Assembly: GCF_016906535.1 (NCBI RefSeq)
Contig: NC_057372.1
Span: forward strand, 1,531,501 to 1,595,500
From: Rhizoctonia solani
Taxonomy: Eukaryota; Basidiomycota; Agaricomycetes; Cantharellales; Ceratobasidiaceae
DNA: 64,000 bases
Reading direction: 5' to 3'
In this document: one piece after another, positions 1-11,004 of the stretch
Position numbering within the stretch: the first letter of the stretch is position 1
Layout: every line of letters starts with the position of its first letter
Program-made: the position numbers and the translations under genes
Notes under the pieces: model-generated
Told to the model about the DNA's origin: nothing
The model's input: only the letters and a program-made list of their open reading frames with translations
The model's database searches: none

Positions 1-1565
1 ACATTTGCTGCAATTGCAAGCGGTTCAAGATACAGCTTAAGCCTGGAACAAGATAATATTCAGCATACATCTAAGTAGATTCAATCGAATCATGCTCACT
101 CGTTCAATCTAAGCCAAAATTCAGGATCGTCAATGTTTTTCAAAACTGTTTTGGCTTGCTGAACCAACTCGGGGGTTCGCCCTGCACTTGCTCGAAATTC
201 TTTGGGATTACGGGCAGCAAGAGCACGAAGTGATTGAGACTCGGACAATAAGCTACGGAACGAAAGGAAGTGTGAGGTCCATCGAGTGAGAACAGGAAGT
301 GCAAGACTGCGAGGCTTCCTGCCATCTCGGGCTTGCTCCTGACGGAAGAGTCCAAGTAGGTACAAATGGTTGAGCATCCACTTGATGATATTGATTGCAT
401 CATCTGCGGTGTCAACAAGCCGTGAGGTTAGGCTCATGATATCACCAACAACAAGGTTAATCTATGGTCACTCTAGTTAGACCTCAATTGAGCACATACA
501 CTAGCCATATGCACATACCTGGTGTGCCCAGCAGTCAAATACCAAAATGTGAGGGCGTAAACGGTGAAGTTGGACTCGCATGGCTCGTGAGTCGCCTCCT
601 GCATCAGAAACCCAAGCAATAACACGGACGTTATGCTCCTTCTTGGTCTTGTCTATGTCACTAAGTACAAGCTTCAAGTGGTTCTCGGCTGTCTTGTGTT
701 GCGCTGACAGATCGTGCACACGAACAGTGTAAGTCTGAAACATTGTATCAGCATATTTTGTAGAAGACAGCAATGGTTAAACTAGCATACCTTGTAATCA
801 ACTGAGAGCATAGAGGCGATCAACGCATTACACCTAACATTCTTCCATCCATCACTCATGCCTGTAGCTAACCGACCTGAAATTGCATTGTGCATTGAGG
901 TATTTGCAGCCTCAAGCTGAGTCCAAAGGATAGGCCCTGACAGTTTGTGACAATCGGGTAATGTTGCACCAGGTAGCCATTTTTGAAAAAATTTATATGT
1001 TTCGGGTGCGTTGATTGCGTGCCAGGCAAATCCATTTGCAATCCACAACTTACAGAGGTCAAAGTTGAACTCGTCCTGTTGCTCCTTTGACAGTAAGTTG
1101 TAGATTGTGGCCGGGGCTGGATGCGGTGACAATTTGCTATGGTTCTCAGTATTTGGGGTCAAGGAGTGAGTACGCATGCGCTCTGAGGCCAACCTATCCT
1201 TGGCCTCCGGTGGGATTTGTTCACAGCTGCGTATATGCGCCTCAAACGCCTCTCTGCGACCAGGGATAGGGCGAACAAGTGAAAGTGCTAATAACCAACA
1301 TGAGCAAAGTAGGATTAAATGAAAAATATAGGGGCTTACCTTGACGAAGAAGTTCATTTTGTGGTCGAACTTTGGAGATGACGCCCTCCTCCAGTGCCTT
1401 TTGATCTTCTTGCTCCATAACACTGATACATGATGCAATGCATGTGCGACACCAGGTGTTTGCGTAGATACCACCATTATAGTGGTCCCTGTCACCAGGG
1501 GACTTAAGGTTGTGTGGGCGGGTTTGGAAGTACTGCCAGTGCCAGAGTGATGCCGGCATTGTCAC
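1..1565 (-). CDS. hAT/BED-type transposase-like gene, five exons, 3' end outside window
   Basis: The reading frame passes through four short GT-AG introns: 1339-1288 (52 bp), 790-735 (56 bp), 518-462 (57 bp) and 99-43 (57 bp). Exons are 1565-1340, 1287-791, 734-519, 461-100 and 42 to beyond 1. Each join restores frame. Exon 1 has a WCRTC pair and exon 2 has HIRSC, together a BED-like C2HC zinc finger. Exon 3 carries a WVSDAGGDSRA segment and FDCWAHQ, which joins INLVVGDIM in exon 4. This is the Asp-containing block and the C-x2-H...L pattern of the RNase H-like core of hAT/DUF659 proteins. Exon 5 reads LYLEPLAIAAN, a usual hAT block. I see no stop or frameshift, and CpG is not depleted, so the gene may be young or domesticated. 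The start at 1565 is the first ATG in frame. The hATC dimerisation domain would lie to the left of the window. Confidence 0.8.
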
Positions 1566-2433
1566 AGCAGGTTGGAAGCAAGTTACTTTAGAACTTGAAT
1601 CCTAACAGTTGTTTATATATGCGCCCTAACGCGCCTTGATTGTTCAAGAACCATGTAGAAACTAACATATATGGTATTATTCTGACTAAAGCAGTACTCA
1701 GCGGTGGGGTTGACTTGGTCTTTGTTTGCTCCGATCCGGACTCGGGCTTTGTCAGCTTTTGGCGAACATTTGCCGGGATCGGCTCCCATATGGTATCCCA
1801 TGGTAACCACTTATGTAATCCCTATTCCCTCCCAGCAATTTCCAATCATGTTTCCCATGGGAATGGGATTTGCCAACACTGCTCAGCAACACCATCAAGA
1901 AAAGTCTGATTGGTCACGTGGCCTCTTTTTTTTTAACACATTTCCATATATAAACAATACGGGAGCTACATGCGAACAAGGCAAACCGCTCACTCACGTG
2001 GCCTCTTTCTCTTATCAAAATGGCCGCATTTTTGTTCTCGGTCTTAGCTACCAATACATTTACGGAAACTGGCAGATTAAATAGATAATTAAGTTCAAAT
2101 ATGATCCTTATTGTCGAAATAGCGTTAGCAATGTTAGATGATTAGGTAGGTCACATAGGGGGTGCATATCGACAGTGTATTTTATGAACTAGACCACGTC
2201 AGAAAAATCTGACCGAGCATTTTGTGCGAACGCGCATGAAACGTAGACTTGGAAAAGCCTAGAGGTGGTTAAATAACAAAAAAATTAGCGCGAATTTATT
2301 CCACAACAGCTACTTGGATTGTTGTGCGCTATTTGGATATGAGAGGCGAGGCAAGGCGTCGCTGGTTCTCCTACGATCCGCTAAGCCCTACAGACTCGTT
2401 GGTGGGCCCGATACTGCTCGATAATAGCTCAAA
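1566..2433. other. Intergenic stretch, CpG-normal, with an E-box direct repeat
   Basis: I find no supported coding region between the two divergent genes. The stretch holds a direct repeat of TCACGTGGCCTCTTT at about 1914 and 1994, each centred on a CACGTG E-box. Either copy could serve the hAT-like gene to the left or the gene to the right, but this is inference. No hAT terminal inverted repeat was recognised. Confidence 0.4.
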
Positions 2434-4456
2434 ATGACCGCAAGATGCCGCGTTACATGCTCGCGCAACCGAAAAGGACGTTCACCGCTTCAACAAGCCG
2501 CGTTTGCCCGGTTACCGTATGCTATCCAGAATAACAATACAAGCAAGGTGGATGATGTTGTACTGTATTGTGAACCACATCAGACTGAGCGTATACTGTG
2601 TGTTTCTATGTAAATACATTAGAAATCATTCAAGAGAAGTAAGGGCTCGCAACAGAGCTATCTGGATGTAGTAAAGACACTCCAAACGCAACAGCAGCTT
2701 TTGCGGGCCCGGAACAAGGCGCTGCGTGAGAAGACACGCAATTGTATTAAAGTGGCAAGGCGAGCAAAAGAAAAAGCCTCTAAACTTTGCTCCAAGCGTA
2801 ACCAGTTGCTTCAAGACACTGAGATGCTCTCAAAAAAGTCAAGGGATCAAGAAATTGCCCATAAATACACTGCAGACTGACTTCGAATTGCTGTGGACCG
2901 GGCTAAAAAATCGCAGAAATATTGGAAAAAGCGGGCGTGTGCAGCTGCAGAGGCTCGGCAATATTCACAAGCAAAGAATCTCAAATTCAAACGTACCCCC
3001 AAAACCAAAATATACGGCGCATATAGCAAGCAAATTTGAAGTTTGTGCCGTAGGCTTGTAATGTCAGGGGTTGCTGCTGTGCAGGTTCCAAAAGTGATTC
3101 AAATGTGCACTTGTGCTTTTGGGATTGAACCAGGTCCTCTGCCAGACCCTCAATCAGTTGGACGATTTATTATTGAGGGAGGAATTGCAGCCAAAATACA
3201 AGCAGGTTATCTGCTCTCTGTAGCAGAAGGTGTGCATTTCCCAGATTTCCTGGCTGTATGCTATTAACATAAAGATCACTGAGTCAGGTGTCACTACTAG
3301 CATGGATTCGACATTGCAACGCAGCATTAATTTCAGTAGTATGCACATAATGGCAAATTCTCCAAAGTCCCATAATCAGCTCTACCTTGCAGTTGAATCA
3401 ACAACAGACCACACTAGCAAAACTCAAGTCTATGTTCTCAAAAATACTATTGATGCTATATGCAACATAACTAGGCATGCTCCAAAGTGTGAATCTGATC
3501 CCAAGGTGTCACTTTGCACCTCTGATATTGCTTGTAAACTTTATGGAGTCAATGGAGATCATGCAAGTGATCAGCTCAAAGTTGCACAACTGGAGAAGGA
3601 GTGGAAGATAGACTCCTGGATTAATCACCTTGGGAATACAAAACTCTTGAGTCTAGGGGATTCAGAGTCAAAAGATTTATACAAATCACTACATGCAGCT
3701 GCTGAGACTGAAGCTGGGGGTATGGATGCATTTGCTGGGCTGTCAACAACTGATCAGGAGGACCTGTTAGCCTCAGAGTATCAAAAGTGTGTCTGGGCTC
3801 TTGGGCAGATTGAATTTGATTGTACCAAGCCTAATCTAAAGCAGGATATGACTTGTGTGGTCCATGGTGGGTGCTGTGCTCACAAAGATATGAATGCAAC
3901 AAAAGGTGGGGCTGCTGCAATGTCCACCTTCTGGAAGGCAAACACTAGCCTCTTACCCCCAGTGAAGCTTTTCAATAAAGATAATGATGCCACTGTATCA
4001 CTTTTGGACCCCTCAGGGGAAATGCTGGAGGCAGAACAAAGGGCACTATCTATAACAGAAGGAGGTGCAATCAAGTTTTGTAATCTTGCAGGATACACAT
4101 TTAATCACAAAGATGACAAGAAGGGGCATCAAGACAGCCATGCATACTATTTTGCAGAGAAGTTTGGCTGATCTTGTCAATTTCCTGACACAAGTAGTGC
4201 ATACTATAGCTCATTTATCAATGCTGCAACAGAACTTTGTACCCTTCATAATGTATACATTGAGTACATGGAGCATACACAAAAGCAGAGAGCAACTGGG
4301 AGGCTTAACCATCTTGAATTGAACATTGTTCTTGCCCTTAACTGTCCCTCTATGCTTGCCAAGCTCCTTTGCATGTCATTATATGGTCAAATTGTCTCTA
4401 AGCCCTATATACAACTTGTCCAAATTGCAACAACACTTGGAAATGGACTAGCAGAC
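2434..4456 (+). pseudogene. Agaricomycete-specific protein family, part 1 (5' two thirds)
   Basis: ATG at 2434 opens a basic N-terminus, followed by a Lys/Arg/Gln-rich coiled-coil-like stretch (about 2660-3010). The conserved core contains VNGDHASDQLK, VVHGGCCAHKDMNA and FNHKDDKKGHQD. I recognise these as signatures of a high-copy Agaricomycete family without a named domain. Its function is unknown to me. A 58-bp GT-AG intron at 3230-3287 joins two frames. A second junction near 2590-2625 is unclear. In-frame TGA codons near 2878, 3035 and 4168 sit where Arg (CGA) fits. The gene is cut at 4456 by a solo LTR, with target duplication CAGAC at 4452-4456 and 5029-5033. It continues at 5029 and again at 17960. 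CpG is almost absent after about 3060 but present before it. Confidence 0.7.
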
Positions 4457-5028
4457 TGTTGTACACCACTGTAAGGTGGGTACTTGCTAGTGGGTTGGGC
4501 ACTTGTGGCCATACTACTACTACACTGCTTATGTAATCTAACTAACTAAGGCTAACTACTACTATACTAAGCCGCTTAAGGCAACTACTAACTATCTACT
4601 GTTGGTGCAAGGGGGCCAGAGGCCTGGAGGTGTGGTAGGTAAGGTAAGGGGGTAAGTGGATAATGCTACTGAGGGCTGGCTACTTAGCTGGCTGGTTAAC
4701 CTTCTCTAATGAGTAAGAGACAGGGTAAAATCAACTTGGGGTCTCCAAGCAATTTCCCTGCTGTATATATAATCATAAGGGCGCTATCTACATGGTCTGT
4801 GCACATGAGAAAAGAAGTATATGAATGAAATAAGAAGCATGCTGCAGGCTGCGCAGAAGCATGGATTTCTCCTAAGCGCCCTTGGCACAGCATCTTGGTG
4901 TGGCACCTTGGCATAATAAGCGCCAAGATCACGTGATTGAAAAAAAAAAGATATCAGGTCCGTAAAAAATACTATAAATATCAGAAAAAACAGGCAATTC
5001 CAGTGGTATATGTTAAGAGGGTGTAACA
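4457..5028 (-). mobile_element. Solo LTR, family A (572 bp)
   Basis: It begins TGTTGTACACC and ends GGGTGTAACA on the plus strand, so it lies in reverse orientation to element B. Target duplication CAGAC flanks it on both sides (4452-4456 and 5029-5033). It is a diverged relative of the LTRs of element A, sharing the E-box region, the TATA region and the GTAAAATCAACTT tract. Most CG sites have decayed to TG or CA. No internal domain remains, which indicates LTR-LTR recombination. Confidence 0.93.
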
Positions 5029-5090
5029 CAGACTTAGTCCTGTTACACACTTGAGTCCAAACCCTTCTTCAATCAATCATCACAAACCCC
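5029..5090 (+). pseudogene. Agaricomycete family gene, short middle remnant
   Basis: After the second CAGAC copy the interrupted frame continues for about 20 codons, including VQTLLQSIITNP, which fits the family. It has one TGA at an Arg position near 5050. At about 5091 the sequence switches abruptly into the untranslated leader of element B. About 60 codons of the gene that would lie between here and 17960 are missing. Confidence 0.65.
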
Positions 5091-5605
5091 AGTACCACAT
5101 TGCTATAAGGCAGACAGTCTCTAATTGTCCACATACCACAAGTTTTGCTGGAACTCAGTACTTAGCAACCCTAGTCAGCTGACACACCTGCTTGCTAAAA
5201 ACCCACTCATATCACAACTGCCAGGTCTGCTGATTTGTTGTAGGGATAGTCCAACGCTAGGTGCTAGATGCAATGGTTTAGCAAATAACACAGTACACAA
5301 AAACCACTCATAAGTCCTGTATCAGGCAATTCTATTACCCCCCATGGTTTCATCATTCCATCCACACGCTCTGGCATCCCTCACCCATACTCCTGTCCCT
5401 CCAGCTGCTCCAGCCAACGTTCTGTTCCAACCCATTCCCAACCACGCTCTTGCAGCCCATCACCCACTTTGCAAGATGTGCCCAGAATGGAACAAGAGCT
5501 GTCCATTACAACTCTCCTTGAAGCTATCACAGCCCTCACCACCACCGTTGGGTCCTTGCAGGCCCAAATTCAGTCACAAGGCCAACAGCTTGCAGAGCTC
5601 AAAAC

Positions 5606-6187
5606 TGTCCTAGACGTCTATAAGGACGTCAAGGCAGAGGGCGCTTGCAGCCGGGTGAATACAAGTAAGAACCACGTAAGGCGGTGTGCAAGCTACCTAC
5701 AACAACAACAAGCTATACTACGGCAACCAAGCCTATAAGGGCAATGGCAACTATCTAAGTACAACAATGAGGCCGCTTAAGGCGGTGTGGAACTAGTAAC
5801 TAAGTAGGGGTTACTGGGCTGTAGGGCCCTTGTACAATGTGGGATGCAACAAGAGGTAATCAACCTGGGTGTTACCATGGTCGGTTGGCCTCCTTATATA
5901 TTCTACAAGAGAGCTAATTACAAATATAATAAATCAAATACCTAATCCAATAAGAACCCCGCTCTGCAGTTGGCCTTACTCATGCATATGTGTCACTGAC
6001 GTGTCATGATGACATCATAGGTGGAGGTGGCTACATGTGCTGAATAAGCGCGGTTTGGGGACGTGGCTTGGCGCTTAGTGTATGATATAAGCGCCGACGT
6101 CACGTGATTGAAAATGTCGTCCATTCAACTTCGTTTAAATTTGAGAAATTCGGAATAAATTCCGTGGTATTGAATGTGTCTACAACA
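5606..6187 (-). mobile_element. Solo LTR, family C (582 bp), in B gag
   Basis: It starts TGTCCTAGACG and ends GTGTCTACAACA, with target duplication AAAAC at 5601-5605 and 6188-6192. Compared with element D, whose 3' LTR is the same family, the orientation is minus. It keeps many CG sites, including GTCACGTGATT, so it is a younger copy of the family than those at 20105, 22348 and 55111. Confidence 0.93.
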
Positions 6188-7020
6188 AAAACCATATGCA
6201 AGGAAACAGCCAACCATCTTGGGGACAAGGACCAAGGAGGAACCCAAGCCCAACCTGGCCCATTGACTGGGCCTATAACCCCTCCTACTTTCACAGGGGC
6301 TCAAGCCAACACTCCAAGAATGGCTAGGCCTGGGCTTAGGGAACCATTCCACCCTCTCAGGAGCACAATGGGATACAGCTCAGAGGAAGAAAGGGAAGAA
6401 GAGCCAAGGAGGCAAATTAAAAAAGAGCCTTGTGGATCATCTAGGGATCTAAGGACCCTTACTCCATTTAGCTTGGGATTGGACACCAAATGTCCCAAAA
6501 TGGACTTACCAAACCCCTTCAAAGGAGACATCAGGGGCCGGAAGGTGGTACAATGGCTTGATTGGATGCTACTATGGGGTGCCATACGTTGGGACCAGTT
6601 CAATGAGGACAAACAAATGGTGGTCTGGATCCTGTACCATATGGAGGACAAGGCTGCTGACTGGGCGCTCCCCATAATTGGCACCATCATCAAAGGCAAA
6701 ACCAACACCCCCACCACTATCCCTGCCATAACAGCTTGCTTCAAGGAGTCCTTTGCCAATCCTGACGCTAAACAGGCAGCTGCGCATAAAATTGCCACCC
6801 TTATCCAGACCGCCTCAACAGCAGAATACGTCACTGAGCTCCGCAATGAGATTGCAGAGCTTGACTGGAACAAAGAGGCATACATTGCCCAGTTCACAAG
6901 GGGCCTTCACTGGAAGGTCAAGGAGCTCTTGTCTACCAAAGACAACATCCCAGAGGAGCTCAAGGCCATCTTTGCTGCAGCCACAAAAATTGACAATATC
7001 TGCTGCAAAAACAAGGAAAA

Positions 7021-7581
7021 TGTTGTACACCACTGTAAGGTGGGTACACGCTAATGAGAGCGGGCGCTTAAGGCCGTACTACTACACTGGCTTACGTAAG
7101 ATAACTATCTAAGGCTATACTACTAGCGCCTAAGGCACTCTACTTCTAACTACTGTCGGCAAAGGGGCCTGAGGCCTGGGAGGTGTGATAGGTTAAGGGG
7201 GGTGGTGAGCGTCTGTGAACTACTTAGGGCCGGCTACTTAGCTGGCTGGATACCTTCTCTAATGAGTAAGAGACGAGGTAAAATTGACTTGGGATCTCCA
7301 AGCGATTTTCCTGCTGTTTATATAGACAAAGGGGAAAGTATATACATGGTCTGTGCGTGAGATAAGGAAGCGTCCATGTGAAAAGAGAAGCCTGCTGCGG
7401 GCTGCGCAGAGGCGTGGATTTCTCCTAAGCGCCCTTGGCACGGCATCTTGGCGCGGCATCTCGGCATAATAAGCGCCGAGATCACGTGATCGAAAAACAA
7501 AAGATATTGAGTCCGTAAAAAATACTAAAAATAATAGAAAAAACGTGCAATTCTAATGGTATATGTTAGGAGGTTATAACA
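7021..7581 (-). repeat. Element A 3' LTR
   Basis: On plus it begins TGTTGTACACC and ends GGTTATAACA. Read on minus it has a 12-bp palindrome GATCACGTGATC (7480-7491), then a TATATAAA box near 7316-7323, then the presumed transcript start region about 35 nt on. It differs from the 5' LTR at four positions that I could see. Confidence 0.93.
7480..7491. promoter_or_regulatory. E-box palindrome GATCACGTGATC in element A U3
   Basis: A perfect 12-bp palindrome centred on CACGTG, upstream of the LTR TATA box. The same site is in the 5' LTR (about 13164-13175). It recurs in LTR families A and C, often decayed to CACATG or CATGTG. CACGTG is the known target of basic helix-loop-helix factors in fungi; use by this element is inference. 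Confidence 0.5.
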
Positions 7582-7594
7582 TTGCCCCCCCCCT

Positions 7595-10500
7595 TTAAAG
7601 GCTCTTGGCAGAGTCACAAGCCTTTTTCAGTTGTGACTTGTTGAAGCAACGGATTTCCTCTTGGCTATGTTCCAGTAGTTCCTCTGGTTCCCAAGAGTTG
7701 TCTTCTGGCCTGTACCCTTTCCATTTGATTAGGTAGAACCACTTTCCTCGTTGCCTCTTGGAATCTATGATCTGTTCCACCTCGTATTCTTCCTCTCCTC
7801 TTATTGTTTCAGGAGGGGGACGTTCCAGGAATGGCTGGTTTGGTGATTTGTGGCTTTTGGAAAGTAGTCCTATGTAGAAAACATCATGGATCTTCAATGA
7901 TTCAGGGAGCTTTAGGCGGTAAGCGTGGCTTGAGATCTTCTTGGTGACTTCAAAAGGACCTAGGCGCTTGGGGTCTAATTTGTTGGAGTTGGATTGAATC
8001 TCCACATTTTTTGCGTCTAGCCATACTTTTTCCCCAATAGTGTATTCTGGGGTCGTGCCTTTTACTCCTGCCATTCTTTCCTTTGTCATCCTTAAAGCAG
8101 ATTCTGCCTCCTTCCATTCCTGTGCAAGGGTGTCCGCTACAAGGTCTGCTTCTGGGACGTTTGCTGGGACGTTGGATGGGTTCATTACCAGGTTTCTTCC
8201 ATAAACTAGTTCAAAAGGGGTTTTCCCTGTGGCAGAATGCTTGGCGTTATTGTATGCATATTCAGCCAGCAGCAACCATGTGGCCCAATCTGAGTGATCT
8301 GCAGCCACATACAATCTGAGGTAGAACTCTATGAACTGGTTGACCCTTTCCGTTTGACCATCTGATTCCGGGTGATAGGCCAATGAGAATGCGGGCTTGA
8401 TTCCAAGTTGTTGGTATAGTGCCCTGAGGAACTTCCCGGTGAACGTGGTACCTCTATCAGAGATGGTTTTTATGGGTAGCCCATGTAACTTCCAGACGTG
8501 GTTGACAATTAAGTCCGCTAAACCCTTTGATGTGACCTTTTTCAAGGTGGGAATGAAATGGCCAAATTTTGAAAAGGAATCAATTACAACCAGTATGGCG
8601 TTGTGTCCCTGGGATTTGGGGAATCCTGTGATGAAGTCATAGGATATGGTGTGGAAAGGATAAGGGGGAACTTCTAAGGGTTTCAGGGAGATAGCTGGGG
8701 CGTGCGCGCGTCGGTTGGCTTGACAAACTGGACAGCATTCAACCCATTCTTTAGCAGAGGATTTCATTCCGGGCCACCAATAGCTTCTGCTGATAAGTTC
8801 AAGCGTCCTTTGTTGGCCTGGATGTCCTGCCAGTGGGGAGTTGTGGAATTCCCTCAGGAGTCGTTCTTTCAGGGGTTCTGAGTCCGGAACCACCAGTTTC
8901 CCGCGATACCATAGCAAATCTTCTTCCCAATCATAGTCCCTATAGGCCTTCCTAATTGAAGGGGGCGCGTTGTCTGCATCCTCAGTAAGGAATTTGATAA
9001 TTGGTTCCAGTGATGGGTCTTCCTTGAGCTTGGCGCAAATATCCATGACTATTTCTAATTCCTCTTCCGCTGTATTCGCAAAAACCTCTGGTGGTAACAT
9101 GACTTCTGGTTCTTGGGGGTTGTCAACATAGTCCAATCGTCTGGACAAGGCATCTGGCTTCCCTGATTGCTTCCCTGGGCGATAATGTATTTCAAAGTTG
9201 AAATTGCTCAGGAATACACGCCATCTAGCATGCCGTTGATTGAATGTCCTTGCCTGCATCCAGTACTCAAGGTTGCGGTGATCTGTGAATACCTGAACCG
9301 GCTTGTCCGTAGCTTCCAGGAAAATACGCCATTCTTCCAAGGCCTTGATGATGGCCAGGAGTTCCTTGTTGTGGGTGTTGTAGTTTCCTTCTGCCCCTGA
9401 GAATGACTTGGACATATACGCAATTGGGTGTAGTTGGTTATCTGGGCCCCGCTGACTAAGGATGGCTCCCATGGCAACCCCTGAGGCGTCTGTCTCAAGG
9501 TAATAGGGGAGCCCTGGGTTGGAATGGATGAGAACCGGCAACTTGGTGACAAGAATCTTCAATTCCTGAAATGCTGCTTCCTCTAGGTCGCCCCATGACC
9601 AGGGGGTTTCCTTTCTAGTAAGGTTGTGCAGGGGACGTGCTACTGAACTGAAGTTGGGGATGAATCGGCAGAGGTAGTTGACAAATCCTAGGAAGGCTTG
9701 GACCTGCTTGACTGTTTTGGGGGTTGGCCATGACGTGACTGCCTCAATCTTCTTCTGATCCATGGAAAAGCCTGCCGGGGAAATGACAATACCCAAGTAA
9801 TCCACTGTGGTGACATGGAAATGGCACTTGGAGAGTTTACAGAACAACTGATTCCTCATTAACCATGATAGGACTTCCCTGACATGGGTTGGGTGGTCCT
9901 TAAGGTCCTCTGAGAAGATCAGGATGTTGTCCAAGTAGATGACCACAGTGACGTCAATGAGGTCCCTAAACAGGTTGTTCATGAAGTGTTGGAAGGCGGC
10001 GGGGGCATTGGTGAGGCCAAAGGGCATCACCAGGTATTCAAATAGCCCGTACTTTGTTCTAAAAGCCGTCTTCCATTCGTCTCCTTCCTTAATCCGGACG
10101 TTGTTATAACCCCAGCGTAGATCAAGCTTTGTGAATATCTTAGCATGTCTCAGCTTTGCCATGAGGTTGTCCTGTCTTGGGAGTGGATATACATTTTTGT
10201 GGGTTACGTCATTGAGTTTCTGGTAATCCACAACCAGCCTAAGAGATCCGTCTGCTTTCTTAACAAACATGACTGGGGCGCCAGTGGAAGAAGTGCTGGG
10301 GTGGATCTTGCCCGTTGCTAATTCTTTGTCAATGTGCTGTTTGAGCGCCTTGGATTCAGCATCAGTCATGCCATATAAGGGTCCTGGGGATAGTTTGGCA
10401 TCCAGGACAAGGTCTATGGATATATCATACTCCCTATGTGGAGGGAGGACCTTAAATTCTTCCTCACCAAAGACTTTAGCAAATTCATGGTACTGCGGAG

Positions 10501-10963
10501 GAAGGTCTGCCAAAGGATCTAGGTCTGCTTCTTCCTCAGAGGCAATCTGTGCTTGCTCAGGGAAGGTGATCAGTCCCTGTTGCCAGTCAATGAGGGGGGA
10601 TTCCGTTGTGAGCCAGGTCATGCCAAGGATTGCCGAGGTGTTGCCAAGGGGACAGACAAGAAAGGGGATATTGTGGGGATGGCCATTGGCCAAGACCGCG
10701 AGTTGAACCTGGTGCCATATGCAACCAGTCTGAGATAGGGTACCATCTAGCATTCTCACTACTCGTGGATTTTCGAGTAGGGTTTTTGGGATTTTGAGTT
10801 TTTCTACTAAAGAGGGGGAGATGAAGTTGGAGGTGGCGCCAGAGTCAATGAGGGTTTTGATGGGGTCCGTCGGATAGTCACGCAGTATTATGTCTAAAAA
10901 GAGGAGGGGTTTTTTGTTTGAGTCCATTGCAATATTTACAAACTCTGAGACAGATACATGCAT
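7595..10963 (-). CDS. pol: Element A pol: protease, RT, RNase H, integrase, chromodomain
   Basis: About 1120 residues read from ATG 10963 (the open frame begins 18 bases earlier, and no ATG precedes). The order is aspartic protease with LIDSGATSNF; reverse transcriptase with [10 protein letters not shown] and [12 protein letters not shown]; RNase H with LETDASGVAMG, FTDHRNLEYW and PDALSR; integrase with an HHCC finger (H..H..CCPVC), then SYDFITGF, ISDRGTTFTG and YHPESDGQTERVN for the DDE triad; and a C-terminal chromodomain (YEVEQIID..KWKGY..NSWEPEE). Integration would be steered to marked chromatin, as known for chromoviruses. The oddity is YLDN in place of the usual YxDD. The frame lies at -1 relative to gag. 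No stop or frameshift was seen. Confidence 0.95.
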   Translation of the reverse strand: MHVSVSEFVNIAMDSNKKPLLFLDIILRDYPTDPIKTLIDSGATSNFISPSLVEKLKIPKTLLENPRVVRMLDGTLSQTGCIWHQVQLAVLANGHPHNIPFLVCPLGNTSAILGMTWLTTESPLIDWQQGLITFPEQAQIASEEEADLDPLADLPPQYHEFAKVFGEEEFKVLPPHREYDISIDLVLDAKLSPGPLYGMTDAESKALKQHIDKELATGKIHPSTSSTGAPVMFVKKADGSLRLVVDYQKLNDVTHKNVYPLPRQDNLMAKLRHAKIFTKLDLRWGYNNVRIKEGDEWKTAFRTKYGLFEYLVMPFGLTNAPAAFQHFMNNLFRDLIDVTVVIYLDNILIFSEDLKDHPTHVREVLSWLMRNQLFCKLSKCHFHVTTVDYLGIVISPAGFSMDQKKIEAVTSWPTPKTVKQVQAFLGFVNYLCRFIPNFSSVARPLHNLTRKETPWSWGDLEEAAFQELKILVTKLPVLIHSNPGLPYYLETDASGVAMGAILSQRGPDNQLHPIAYMSKSFSGAEGNYNTHNKELLAIIKALEEWRIFLEATDKPVQVFTDHRNLEYWMQARTFNQRHARWRVFLSNFNFEIHYRPGKQSGKPDALSRRLDYVDNPQEPEVMLPPEVFANTAEEELEIVMDICAKLKEDPSLEPIIKFLTEDADNAPPSIRKAYRDYDWEEDLLWYRGKLVVPDSEPLKERLLREFHNSPLAGHPGQQRTLELISRSYWWPGMKSSAKEWVECCPVCQANRRAHAPAISLKPLEVPPYPFHTISYDFITGFPKSQGHNAILVVIDSFSKFGHFIPTLKKVTSKGLADLIVNHVWKLHGLPIKTISDRGTTFTGKFLRALYQQLGIKPAFSLAYHPESDGQTERVNQFIEFYLRLYVAADHSDWATWLLLAEYAYNNAKHSATGKTPFELVYGRNLVMNPSNVPANVPEADLVADTLAQEWKEAESALRMTKERMAGVKGTTPEYTIGEKVWLDAKNVEIQSNSNKLDPKRLGPFEVTKKISSHAYRLKLPESLKIHDVFYIGLLSKSHKSPNQPFLERPPPETIRGEEEYEVEQIIDSKRQRGKWFYLIKWKGYRPEDNSWEPEELLEHSQEEIRCFNKSQLKKACDSAKSL

Positions 10964-11004
10964 TTCTAATTTAGAGACCAAGGGCTTGACAGCAGCTCTT
11001 GGCC

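Noticed and set aside
6301..6897. A 198-codon minus-strand open frame
   Set aside because: It lies wholly opposite element B gag, which has clear capsid homology, so it is a shadow frame.
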